A stretch of 52,286 nt of DNA from Microcaldota archaeon. Its GTDB lineage: Archaea; Micrarchaeota; Micrarchaeia; Anstonellales; JAGGVH01. Below are positions 41,002 to 49,055 of the stretch, piece by piece. Position 1 is the first letter of the stretch. The number at the start of each line of letters is the position of its first letter. The position numbers and the translations under genes are program-made. The stretch spans positions 1 to 52,286 of the forward strand of contig JAHKLX010000061.1 of NCBI GenBank assembly GCA_020854835.1. The letters are read 5' to 3'. Under the pieces are notes generated by a model that was not told the DNA's origin, searched no databases, and saw nothing but the letters and a program-made list of their open reading frames with translations.

Positions 41002-41404
41002 TTTCATTTCAAAGGCCTCCCTCGAAGCTCGGAGGGCAAGGTACAAAAAAGGCGCAAGTGTAGAGCTAGTCTCCATGAACGACCCTTACACCAAACTGAA
41101 GCCCGGCGATACTGGCACGGTAGATTTCGTGGACGACACAGGCACGGTTTTCATTATCTGGGACAGCGGTTCACACCTTGGTGTGGTTTTTGGAGAGGAT
41201 GAAATTAGGCTGCTTTCCAAAGCCGAAGTTATAAAAGAGCAATGCCGTAAGGTGGCGGCCACGGGGCGCACGAATATGTTTGACACCAAGGCAGTATTGG
41301 AAATAGCCCTTGAGATGGGTTTTAGTGAGTTGGCGGACTTGATTGCCGACACCAAGCGCTACTCCACCCTGATACTTACGGGCAAGCTTGACGGAGTGGA
41401 ATAA
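40994..41404 (+). CDS. DUF4314/DUF5049-type phage protein (136 aa)
   Basis: The GTG start at 40994 overlaps the previous gene by 8 nt, with ATGGAGG 8 nt upstream. Residues 20-75 form an SH3-like beta barrel (GASVELVSMNDPYTKL then GDTGTVDFVDDTGTVFIIWD), the DUF4314 domain. The C-terminal 60 residues (FDTKAVLEIALEMGF) match the DUF5049 helical domain. Both are common in the same phages; no function is known. Confidence 0.75.
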   Translation: MNNFISKASLEARRARYKKGASVELVSMNDPYTKLKPGDTGTVDFVDDTGTVFIIWDSGSHLGVVFGEDEIRLLSKAEVIKEQCRKVAATGRTNMFDTKAVLEIALEMGFSELADLIADTKRYSTLILTGKLDGVE

Positions 41405-41463
41405 AACACAAATTCGACGACAACATAGCACCAAAGATTGTGTAATTTATAGCGGGCAAACGA

Positions 41464-41496
41464 CTTGCTATTACAGCGGTTTAGAGTGATATATGT
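41464..41496 (+). promoter_or_regulatory. Repeated promoter-like element, copy 2
   Basis: This is the second copy of the 33-nt element at 39933-39965, again with a TTGCTA box, a 17-nt spacer and GATATA. It is placed about 45 nt before the small gene at 41541. The conservation of the spacer as well as the boxes suggests additional factor binding. Confidence 0.6.
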
Positions 41497-41540
41497 GTAT
41501 GCCGCAAGGCACACAACACCTGAACAGGAGGTCAATGACG

Positions 41541-41726
41541 ATGAACGACAAACAATGGCAACAGGTCGAAGCGCAACTGCCTCAAGGAGCGAAAATCCTG
41601 CGCACTTACAACGCCTTCGAGAATGGCGAATTGCGGATAATCGTACAACTCCCCGGCGAGCGGTTCGAAACCCGCTACATCATCCACTTTGTGGGCGAAG
41701 ACGTAAGACTGGAACACAGGCCGTAA
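41541..41726 (+). CDS. Small phage accessory protein, unknown (61 aa)
   Basis: The ATG at 41541 has AGGAGG 9 nt upstream; another ATG at 41535 is too close to it. The peptide NDKQWQQVEAQLPQGAKILR, then AFENGELRIIVQLPGERFET, forms a small beta-rich fold. No family name is certain. It lies between the promoter-like repeat and the terminator before the large terminase gene. Confidence 0.6.
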   Translation: MNDKQWQQVEAQLPQGAKILRTYNAFENGELRIIVQLPGERFETRYIIHFVGEDVRLEHRP

Positions 41727-41805
41727 TAAACAGCGAAATAGCCGAGGACACCCCGCAAGCACCGAGCCGGTGTGGCAGGGCTGTCTCTCGTACAGATAGA
41801 TTTTG

Positions 41806-41829
41806 AGGACTTCTTCGGAGGTCTTTTTA
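41806..41829 (+). terminator. UUCG-loop terminator before the large terminase gene
   Basis: GACTTC-TTCG-GAGGTC (41808-41823, one G-U pair) carries the very stable UUCG tetraloop and is followed by five T residues. It lies just 25 nt before the terL start, so it separates accessory and structural transcription, unless antitermination occurs. Confidence 0.8.
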
Positions 41830-41852
41830 TTTTGCGCGGAAGGAGGATGGCG

Positions 41853-43460
41853 ATGCCTGAATTCAAATATAAACCAACTCCACTCATGCTACCGACCAGT
41901 CGATACGAAGAGCGGCGGGCGGACTTTGCTGTTAATTTCATATCCATGCTCAAGCACACCACCGGCGAATGGTACGGGAAGCCGTTCCGTCTGATGCCGT
42001 GGCAGGAACAGATTGTACGTGACATTTTTGGCATCGTCGGCGAGGATGGCTACAGGCAGTTTCGCACGGCGTATGTCGAGGTCGGTAAGAAGAACGGCAA
42101 GTCCGAACTGGCGGCGGCAATTGCCCTCTACCTTCTGTTCGCCGATGGCGAAGCGGGTGCCGAGGTCTACTCCTGCGCCGCCGACATCAACCAGGCGAGT
42201 ATCGTTTTCAACACTGCCAAGGCGATGGTCGAGCAATGCGGCGATTTGGCAAAGCTGTCCAAACTCGTGCCATCCACCAAGCGGATTATATTCCCGCACA
42301 CCAACAGTTTTTACAGGGTATTGTCGAGCGAAACCAAGTCCAAACAGGGCTTCAATGTGTCGGGGCTTATATTCGATGAACTTTTCGCCCAGCAGACCAG
42401 AGAATTGTTCGATACGATGACCAAGTATACCGGCGATGCCAGACGGCAGCCCCTCTACTTCCTCATCACCACGGCGGGCCGGGATAAGACGAGCATTTGC
42501 TATGAAATCCACCAGAAAGCCAAGGCGGTTATGGACGGCTCGAAGGTTGACCCATCCTTCTATCCCGCCGTGTTCGGCATCAATGAGGATGATGATTGGA
42601 ACGATGAATCCGTCTGGCGGCGGGTCAATCCCTCCATCGGCGTGACGATTCCCTTTGAAACAGTGCTGGCCGCCTACGAACAGGCAAAGCAGAACCCCGC
42701 TGAGGAGATGCACTTCCGGCAATTTCGTCTGAACGAATGGTGCAACGCCGATATCAGGTGGATGCCTATGGATAAATGGGACGCCTGCGGCGAGGACTTA
42801 GACTTTGACGAATACGAGGGTCGGGATTGCTATTGCGGTCTCGACCTTTCCAGTACCGGCGACCTCACGGCTCTGGTGCTGGTATTCCCACCTACCCTCG
42901 GCGATACCAAATACACGGTGATGCCGTTTTACTGGCTGCCGGAGGATGTTATCGACCTGCGAACACGGCGCGACCATGTTCCCTACGCTGTGTGGAAAAA
43001 GGCGGGTGTGTTCAACACCACCGAGGGCAATGTGGTGGACTACGACTATATCGTGGCTTTCATCGGCAAGCTGTCGGAGCGTTTCAAAATTCGGGAAATC
43101 GCCTACGACCGCTACGGCGCGGAGAAGATTCGCCGCGACCTGGAGGAATTGGGCGCGGAGCATGGCTTTACGGTATTTCCCTTCGGTCAGGGCTTCATAT
43201 CCTTGTCCCCGCCGTCAAAGGACTTCTACCAGTTCGTGATGGAGGGCAAAATCCGGCACGGCAAGCACCCCGTCCTCGACTGGAATATGGCAAATGTTAT
43301 TGTCGACCAGGACGCGGCGGGCAACATCAAGCCCAACAAAAAGAAATCAACGGAGAAAATAGACGGCGTGGTGGCGCTGATTATGGGAATTGCGAGAGCG
43401 ACCCTCGGCGGTGGTATCGACGGCAGCGTCTATGACGAAAGGGGGTTGTTGTTTATATGA
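41853..43460 (+). CDS. Phage terminase large subunit (HK97-like, Terminase_1)
   Basis: 535 aa from the ATG at 41853, 7 nt after AAGGAGG; an upstream ATG at 41847 is too close. The ATPase has a Walker A-like GKKNGKSE near 80 and Walker B GLIFDELFAQ near 170. The nuclease has the RNase-H-like GLDLSSTGDLTALVLV strand and a conserved EIAYDRYGAEKIR segment. It packages DNA into the prohead and cuts the concatemer. It overlaps the portal gene by 4 nt. Confidence 0.96.
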   Translation: MPEFKYKPTPLMLPTSRYEERRADFAVNFISMLKHTTGEWYGKPFRLMPWQEQIVRDIFGIVGEDGYRQFRTAYVEVGKKNGKSELAAAIALYLLFADGEAGAEVYSCAADINQASIVFNTAKAMVEQCGDLAKLSKLVPSTKRIIFPHTNSFYRVLSSETKSKQGFNVSGLIFDELFAQQTRELFDTMTKYTGDARRQPLYFLITTAGRDKTSICYEIHQKAKAVMDGSKVDPSFYPAVFGINEDDDWNDESVWRRVNPSIGVTIPFETVLAAYEQAKQNPAEEMHFRQFRLNEWCNADIRWMPMDKWDACGEDLDFDEYEGRDCYCGLDLSSTGDLTALVLVFPPTLGDTKYTVMPFYWLPEDVIDLRTRRDHVPYAVWKKAGVFNTTEGNVVDYDYIVAFIGKLSERFKIREIAYDRYGAEKIRRDLEELGAEHGFTVFPFGQGFISLSPPSKDFYQFVMEGKIRHGKHPVLDWNMANVIVDQDAAGNIKPNKKKSTEKIDGVVALIMGIARATLGGGIDGSVYDERGLLFI

Positions 43461-44701
43461 GCATATTTTCAGGGCTGTTCCGTTCACGGGATAAGCCTAA
43501 AAACCGTGTCGGCGGCGGCTGGAGTTTCCTCTTCGGCAGTACGACCAGTGGCAAGGCAGTCAATGAGCGAACGGCGATGCAGACCTCAGCGGTCTACGCC
43601 TGTGTCCGCATCCTTGCCGAATCGGTGGCGGGACTTCCGCTCCATGTTTACGAGCGAACTTCCAACGGAAGCAAAGCCACAAAGCCGTCTCATCCCCTTT
43701 ACCGACTGCTCCATGATGAGCCAAACCATGAGATGACTTCATTTGTGTTCAGGGAAACGCTTATGAGTCATCTTTTACTATGGGGCAACGCCTACGCGCA
43801 GGTTATCAGGGACGGCAGGGGCTTTCCGATTGCCCTCTACCCGCTTCTGCCGGACAGGATATCGGTCGACCGCAACAATAACGGCGAAATAGTCTACATC
43901 TATCAAAGCGACAAGGGTCAGGTGAAACTGCGGCGTGAGAATGTACTGCACATCCCCGGTCTGGGTTTCGACGGTTTAATCGGCTACTCCCCAATTGCGA
44001 TGGCGAAGAACGCCGTGGGGCTTGCCATCGCAACAGAGGACTACGGCGCCACCTTTTTTGCCAATGGCGCAAACCCCGGCGGCGTGCTGGAACATCCCGG
44101 CGTGGTCAAAGACCCCGACAGGCTTCGGGAGTCATGGCAGACGCAGTTTTCAGGTACAAACGCCCATAAGGTGGCGGTTCTGGAGGAAGGACTCAAGTTT
44201 CATCAGATGTCCATCCCGCCCGAGCAGGCACAATTTTTGGAGACCCGCAAGTTTCAGATAAACGAAATAGCGAGGATATTCCGCGTGCCGCCCCACATGG
44301 TCGGCGACCTCGAAAAGTCGTCATTCAGTAACATTGAGCAGCAGAGCCTTGAATTCGTCAAATACACCCTCGACCCTTGGGTGATCAGGTGGGAGCAGTC
44401 TTTACAGCAGTCTCTCATCTTGCCATCGGAAAAGACGACGATCTTTATCAAGTTCAACCTCGACGGACTGCTTCGTGGCGACTATCAAAGCCGTATGCAA
44501 GGATACTCCACGGGCATTCAAAACGGCTTCATGTCGGTCAACGACGTGCGTAGCTTGGAAGATATGAACTTGTTGACCGCCGAGGAAGGCGGCGACCTGC
44601 ACTTCGTCAACGGCAACATGGTCAAGTTGGCCGACGTCGGCGCGGCGTACCTTCCTCCCGAACAGTCGGGCAACCCAAAAGAAACGGAGGACACTTCATG
44701 A
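43457..44701 (+). CDS. HK97-type phage portal protein
   Basis: 414 aa. Family features in order: AMQTSAVYACVRILAESVAG near 40-60, the LLLWGNAYAQVIRD strand, and RIFRVPPHMVGD near 270, with helices of the portal clip and crown following. It forms the 12-fold ring at one capsid vertex, used as packaging channel and tail joint. It overlaps terL and the protease gene by 4 nt each. Confidence 0.96.
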   Translation: MSIFSGLFRSRDKPKNRVGGGWSFLFGSTTSGKAVNERTAMQTSAVYACVRILAESVAGLPLHVYERTSNGSKATKPSHPLYRLLHDEPNHEMTSFVFRETLMSHLLLWGNAYAQVIRDGRGFPIALYPLLPDRISVDRNNNGEIVYIYQSDKGQVKLRRENVLHIPGLGFDGLIGYSPIAMAKNAVGLAIATEDYGATFFANGANPGGVLEHPGVVKDPDRLRESWQTQFSGTNAHKVAVLEEGLKFHQMSIPPEQAQFLETRKFQINEIARIFRVPPHMVGDLEKSSFSNIEQQSLEFVKYTLDPWVIRWEQSLQQSLILPSEKTTIFIKFNLDGLLRGDYQSRMQGYSTGIQNGFMSVNDVRSLEDMNLLTAEEGGDLHFVNGNMVKLADVGAAYLPPEQSGNPKETEDTS

Positions 44702-45402
44702 AAGTAAAGAAATTCTGGAACTGGGTGCGAGACGAAACAACAGGCGAACGTACCCTCTACCTAGACGGGGTCATTTCCGAGGACACTTGGTGGGGAGACG
44801 AAATCACTCCAGCAATGTTTAAGTCGGAACTGTTCTCAGATAAAGGAGATATCATCATCTGGCTCAACTCACCCGGCGGCGATTGTATCGCAGCCAGCCA
44901 AATCTATGCCATGCTGATGGATTATCCGCACAACGTCACAGTTAAGATTGACGGCATTGCAGCTTCGGCGGCAAGCGTAGTAGCGATGGCGGGGACAAAA
45001 GTCCTCATGGCTCCCACCGCTCTGATGATGGTGCATAACCCGCTGACCATTGCCATCGGCGACAGCGAGGAAATGCAAAAAGCGCTGGATATGCTCGCCG
45101 AGGTGAAGGAGAGCATTATCAACGCCTATCAAATCAAGACCAACCAGAGCCGGGTAAAAATCTCCCACTGGATGGACGCCGAAACATGGATGAACGCCAA
45201 CAAGGCAATGGAACTTGGCTTTGCCGATGGTGTACTGGAGGACGGCAAACGACAGCAAGCTGCTCCGACTTATGCGTTCAGCCGCAGAGCGGTTACTAAT
45301 TCCCTGCTTGACAAGGTTAAGCCGAAAATAGCAGCCGAACCTGCGCCGCAAAGCGTACCCGTTGAGTCGCTCGAAAAGCGGCTCAATTTGATTATCCACT
45401 AA
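44698..45402 (+). CDS. ClpP-like prohead maturation protease
   Basis: 234 aa. The S14 fold has SPGGD near 58-62, the serine in GIAASAAS (about residue 90) and the histidine in MMVHNP (113). An extended C-terminal tail follows after residue 190, which probably serves for encapsidation. It cleaves the scaffold part of the capsid protein encoded next. Confidence 0.94.
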   Translation: MKVKKFWNWVRDETTGERTLYLDGVISEDTWWGDEITPAMFKSELFSDKGDIIIWLNSPGGDCIAASQIYAMLMDYPHNVTVKIDGIAASAASVVAMAGTKVLMAPTALMMVHNPLTIAIGDSEEMQKALDMLAEVKESIINAYQIKTNQSRVKISHWMDAETWMNANKAMELGFADGVLEDGKRQQAAPTYAFSRRAVTNSLLDKVKPKIAAEPAPQSVPVESLEKRLNLIIH

Positions 45403-45421
45403 TTTTATGGAGGTAAAGACA

Positions 45422-46597
45422 ATGAGTAAAATTCTTGAACTGCGTGAAAAGCGCAACAAAATCTGGAACACCGCTAAACAGTTCCTCGACCAAAAGCGCG
45501 GCGCGGACGGGCTTGTCCCCGCTGAAGCTGCCGCTGAGTACGACAAGATGGAAGCCGACATGGTCGCCCTCGGCAAGGAAATCGAGCGCCTGGAACGTCA
45601 AGCGGCCTTCGACCTCGAAATGAGCAAGGCAACATCTGAGCCTATTGTCGGCAAGCCTATCACCCCCGAAAAACCCAAGACTGGCAGAGCTTCCGACGAG
45701 TACCGTGCAGATTTCCGCAACGTTCTGCGCGGCAAGCCGATGATTCACAATGTCATGCTGGAAGGCGTGGACGCGGACGGCGGCTATCTCGTGCCGGAGG
45801 AATTCGAACGTCAGATTATTACGGGGCTTGAGGAATCCAACGTCGTCCGCTCCATCGCCAAGGTCATCACGACCTCTGCGGAGCGCAAAATCCCGCTTGC
45901 TTCCACCCACAGCGTAGCACAGTGGACGCTTGAAAACGGGGCGTACCAAGAAAGTAACCCCACCTTCGGGCAAATCACCGTGGACGCCTACAAGCTGACC
46001 GATCTCGTGAAGATTTCCACGGAACTCCTGCAGGATTCGATGTTCGATCTTGAAACCTACATCGCCGGGGAATTCTCCCGCGCCTTCGGCATCGCCGAGG
46101 AGCAGGCGTTTTGCGTCGGCACCGGCACGGGTCAGCCCACGGGTATCTTCACGACAAACGGTGGTCACATCGGTGTGGCTGCGGGAGCAGCTGTCACGGT
46201 GGATAATCTTATCGACTTGATTTACAGCCTGAAAGCCCCGTACCGCAGAAACGCCAAGTTCCTGATGAAGGACAGTACCATCTCTTCGCTCCGCAAACTG
46301 AAAGACAGCAACGGTGCGTATCTCTGGCAGCCTTCTGTTCAGGCGGGTCAGCCCGACCGCTTGCTCGGCTACCCGATTTACACCTCTCCGTATGTGCCGG
46401 ATGTGGCGGCGTCGGCGCTGCCGATTGCCTTCGGTGATTTCTCCAACTACTGGATTTGCGACCGTCTGGGCAGAACGGTGCAAAGGCTCAACGAACTCTA
46501 CAGCACCAACGGGCAGGTCGGCTTCATCTGCACTCAGCGTGTGGACGGCAAGGTCATCCTCGCCGAAGGTATCCAACTGCTCCAGATGGGCGCGTAA
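45422..46597 (+). CDS. Major capsid protein, HK97 family
   Basis: 391 aa, ATG at 45422 behind GGAGG. Residues 1-95 are a coiled coil (EYDKMEADMVALGKEIERLE), equivalent to the delta (scaffold) domain removed by the ClpP-like protease. From about 105 the mature coat begins (DGGYLVPEEF), with LTDLVKISTELLQDS and the P-domain helices following. No separate scaffold gene is needed. Confidence 0.95.
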   Translation: MSKILELREKRNKIWNTAKQFLDQKRGADGLVPAEAAAEYDKMEADMVALGKEIERLERQAAFDLEMSKATSEPIVGKPITPEKPKTGRASDEYRADFRNVLRGKPMIHNVMLEGVDADGGYLVPEEFERQIITGLEESNVVRSIAKVITTSAERKIPLASTHSVAQWTLENGAYQESNPTFGQITVDAYKLTDLVKISTELLQDSMFDLETYIAGEFSRAFGIAEEQAFCVGTGTGQPTGIFTTNGGHIGVAAGAAVTVDNLIDLIYSLKAPYRRNAKFLMKDSTISSLRKLKDSNGAYLWQPSVQAGQPDRLLGYPIYTSPYVPDVAASALPIAFGDFSNYWICDRLGRTVQRLNELYSTNGQVGFICTQRVDGKVILAEGIQLLQMGA

Positions 46598-46615
46598 GAA
46601 CGGAGGTGAACGGCG

Positions 46616-46933
46616 ATGACGCCAACAGAATTGTTACCGAAAGTCAAAGAAAACCTGATACTGGCCCACGGTGAGGACGACGCTCTGCTCCTGCGGCTCA
46701 TCGCCACCGCCGTGAACTATGCGGAAAGCTATCAGCATATCGCGGAGGGCTATTACACTGAAAACCCGATGCCGCCCACCACAGAACAGGCGGTGATTAT
46801 GCTGTCGAGCCATTTCTTTGAAAGCAGAGATGGCTCGACGGCCGGTTTCTTCGCCGACAGCGTACAGGCAGGTCAGCAGGTCTGGAACACGGTCAACCTC
46901 TTACTGCGGCTGGACAGGAAGTGGAGCGTATGA
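46616..46933 (+). CDS. Head-tail connector (HK97 gp6-like)
   Basis: 105 aa, ATG at 46616 after CGGAGG. The helical pattern ILAHGEDDALLLRLIATAVN and MPPTTEQAVIMLSSHFFESR is that of gp6-like DNA-packaging/connector proteins that bind below the portal. It overlaps the next gene by 4 nt. Confidence 0.88.
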   Translation: MTPTELLPKVKENLILAHGEDDALLLRLIATAVNYAESYQHIAEGYYTENPMPPTTEQAVIMLSSHFFESRDGSTAGFFADSVQAGQQVWNTVNLLLRLDRKWSV

Positions 46934-47262
46934 GCTTTGGAAAGATGAACACCTTTGTAGACCTTATTGAGAAAGTAACTACAAAAGACTCGGAAGGTTT
47001 CAGCACTGAGATTGACAATATTGTTGCTTCAATAAGAGCATATCGGGAAGGTCGGCACGGCAACGAGAAATGGGCAAACAGAGCCACATTCTCCGAAGCC
47101 ACCGACCTTTTCCGTTTCCGCTCTATTCCAGGTGTCACCGTTACGACTGCAATGCATATTTCTTGTGAATACGGACGATTTGAAATCACTTCTGTGGAGG
47201 ATGTCAAAGGTCGTGGAATGTACATTGAAGTACTCGCCAAGGAGGTGAAGCCCAGTGGCTAA
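46930..47262 (+). CDS. Phage head closure protein (SPP1 gp16/HK97-type)
   Basis: 110 aa, starting at the ATG at 46930 of an ATGA overlap. The beta-rich protein (FVDLIEKVTTKDSEGF, IVASIRAYREGRHGNEKW, then FRSIPGVTVTTAMHISCEYG) fits the head-closure family that seals DNA in and binds the tail. The codon use here is more AT-rich than in its neighbours. Confidence 0.8.
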   Translation: MSFGKMNTFVDLIEKVTTKDSEGFSTEIDNIVASIRAYREGRHGNEKWANRATFSEATDLFRFRSIPGVTVTTAMHISCEYGRFEITSVEDVKGRGMYIEVLAKEVKPSG

Positions 47263-47686
47263 ACCAACTATGAAAATGCCGGAGGACTTCTTGTTGAAGG
47301 TTTCCCGGCTGGCCGATCAGACCGATGTCATCCTCCCCAGGGTGCTGAAAGCGGGCGGCGAGGTCGTCCTGGACAAGGTAAAAGGAAACCTAAGCTCGTC
47401 TATCGGACGCGGCACGAAATACCCGTCCAAGTCCACCGGCGAATTGATGGGCGCATTGGGGGTCTCCCCGGCGAAGCAGGATTGGGACGGCAACTTCAAC
47501 GTGAAGGTCGGCTTTTCAGAACCTCGGAAGGACGGCGGCTCCAATGCCAAGATTGCCAACATCATCGAGTACGGCAAGCATGGCCAGCCGCCCAAGCCCT
47601 TCCTCAAGCCCGCCAAGTCAGCTTCACGGAAGGCTTGCATCGAAGCGATGGCCGTCAAGCTGGATGAGGAGATTAGAAACCTATGA
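47255..47686 (+). CDS. HK97 gp10-type tail/neck protein
   Basis: 143 aa from a GTG at 47255 (AAGGAGGTG upstream). The segment VLKAGGEVVLDKVKGNLSSS and the C-terminal IIEYGKHGQPPKPFLKPA are the hallmarks of the gp10 family, which joins neck and tail. It overlaps the genes before and after. Confidence 0.9.
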   Translation: MAKPTMKMPEDFLLKVSRLADQTDVILPRVLKAGGEVVLDKVKGNLSSSIGRGTKYPSKSTGELMGALGVSPAKQDWDGNFNVKVGFSEPRKDGGSNAKIANIIEYGKHGQPPKPFLKPAKSASRKACIEAMAVKLDEEIRNL

Positions 47687-48027
47687 GCATTTTATCTGAA
47701 TTGAACAGCCTGCTTGACGGACTTCACATCCCGGTTGAAACAGGCGTGTTTTCCACCGCCGCCCCGGAAGAGTATGTGGTTATCACTCCCCTTGCTGATA
47801 CCTACGAACTCCATGCGGACAACCGCCCGAAATTCGAGACCCAGGAAGCGCGGCTGTCATTGTTCTCCAAGGGCAGCTACACCCAGCGCAAGAACCAAAT
47901 CTGCGCCGCCCTGCTGGAAACGGAGATGACCGTGACCGATCGCCGCTACGTCGGGCATGAGGATGACACGGGCTATCACCACTACGCCATCGACGTGGCG
48001 AAAGAATACGAAGTACAGGAGGAATAA
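47683..48027 (+). CDS. Tail terminator / tail completion protein (114 aa)
   Basis: ATG at 47683, 4-nt overlap with the gp10-type gene. The start LNSLLDGLHIPVETGVFSTA, then EYVVITPL and RKNQICAALLETEMTVTDRR matches the tail-terminator families (DUF3168/gpU type), which cap the tail tube. The assignment also rests on its position before the tail tube gene. Confidence 0.78.
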   Translation: MSILSELNSLLDGLHIPVETGVFSTAAPEEYVVITPLADTYELHADNRPKFETQEARLSLFSKGSYTQRKNQICAALLETEMTVTDRRYVGHEDDTGYHHYAIDVAKEYEVQEE

Positions 48028-48031
48028 CACT

Positions 48032-48625
48032 ATGGCTACTATCGGGCTTGACAAGCTCTACTACGCGCCGATTACCGAGTCGGCGGCCACGGGCGAGGAA
48101 TCTTACGGCACCCCCGTCCTGTTGGCAAAAGCAATCTCAGCGGAGCTGTCGGTTGAACTGGCTGAAGCGACCCTCTACGCCGATGACGGAGCGGCCTATG
48201 TCATCAAAGAATTTAAAAACGGAAAGCTGAAACTTGGTGTTGACGACATTGGGCGCACCCAGGCGGAAACCCTTACCGGAGCGGCCACCGACGAAAACGG
48301 GGTGCTTATCTCATCCAGTGAGGACGGCGGACCCCCTGTCGCCATCGGCTTTCGGGCCAAGAAAGCCAATGGCGCTTACCGCTACTTTTGGTTTTACAAA
48401 GTTAAGTTCGGGGTGCCGTCTACGAACCTGGCCACCAAAGGTGACTCCATCACTTTCTCTACGCCCACAATTGAAGGTACGGTATCGCGCCGCAACAAAC
48501 TGGACGGCAACGGCAACCACCCCTGGAAGGCTGAGGTCAACTCGGACGATGACGGTGTGGCGGCGGCGATCATCACCGGTTGGTACACGGAAGTTTACGA
48601 GCCAGCCTTCGCTCTGCAGGGTTAA
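48032..48625 (+). CDS. Major tail (tube) protein
   Basis: 197 aa, ATG at 48032 behind CAGGAGG. The sequence IGLDKLYYAPITESAATGEE, then KAISAELSVELAEATLYADD and the FTGWYTEVY-like C-terminus (ITGWYTEVYEPAFAL) is typical of the phi13-type major tail protein of Gram-positive siphoviruses. It forms the tail tube around the tape measure. Confidence 0.93.
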   Translation: MATIGLDKLYYAPITESAATGEESYGTPVLLAKAISAELSVELAEATLYADDGAAYVIKEFKNGKLKLGVDDIGRTQAETLTGAATDENGVLISSSEDGGPPVAIGFRAKKANGAYRYFWFYKVKFGVPSTNLATKGDSITFSTPTIEGTVSRRNKLDGNGNHPWKAEVNSDDDGVAAAIITGWYTEVYEPAFALQG

Positions 48626-48639
48626 AGGAGGTCTGACCT

Positions 48640-49023
48640 ATGGATAACGAGAGAAGCGCGAAAATCAATATCGGGGGCACGGATTTTGAACTGGTTCTTA
48701 CTACAAGAGCTACCAAGGAAATAGCCCGCCGCTATGGCGGTCTGGAAAATCTAGGCGAGAAACTGATGAAGGCTGAAAACTTCGAACTTGCCTTAGATGA
48801 GATTATCTGGCTGATTACGCTCTTAGCCAACCAGTCCATCCTCATCCATAACCTAAGAAACAAGGACGCACCAAAATCTGTTCTTACCGAGGACGAGGTG
48901 GAACTTTTGACCTCGCCTTTGGAACTGGCCAGCTACAAGGCGGCCATCACCGAAGCGATGTTTAAAGGCACCAAACGCGACATCGAGAGCGAGGGTGACC
49001 TAAAAAACACCGGAGCCGAGTAA
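48640..49023 (+). CDS. Tail assembly chaperone, short (gpG-like) form
   Basis: 127 aa, ATG at 48640 (AGGAGG upstream). It is a small acidic helical protein with GGTDFELVLTTRATKEIARR and EIIWLITLLANQS. Near its 3' end an A_AAA_AAC heptamer (49002-49008) allows a -1 frameshift into the extended (gpGT) form, which continues through HRSRVSDDELFTRLLY to a splice site at 49055/49056. Both forms guide tail tube assembly on the tape measure. Confidence 0.88.
   Translation: MDNERSAKINIGGTDFELVLTTRATKEIARRYGGLENLGEKLMKAENFELALDEIIWLITLLANQSILIHNLRNKDAPKSVLTEDEVELLTSPLELASYKAAITEAMFKGTKRDIESEGDLKNTGAE
49002..49008 (+). promoter_or_regulatory. -1 ribosomal frameshift slippery site (A_AAA_AAC)
   Basis: The zero frame reads CTA AAA AAC, so X XXY YYZ is A AAA AAC, one of the most efficient slippery heptamers known. 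The zero frame stops 13 nt later; the -1 frame stays open through 49055 and continues in frame into the post-intron exon at 51527. Confidence 0.9.
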
Positions 49024-49055
49024 GCGACGATGAGTTGTTTACCCGGCTTCTTTAT
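49009..49055 (+). CDS. Frameshifted extension of the tail chaperone, exon 1 part
   Basis: After the slip the -1 frame reads HRSRVSDDELFTRLLY, ending at codon TAT (49053-49055). The sequence DELFTRLLYY joins smoothly to the second exon at 51527 (tac ggt acg gtg, YGTVHLN), as in related phage gpGT proteins. The total frameshifted product would be 190 aa once the intron is removed. Confidence 0.8.

Noticed and set aside
45392..46576. 394-codon minus-strand frame opposite the capsid gene
   Set aside because: It mirrors the third-position GC bias of the capsid gene and has no recognisable domain or ribosome site.
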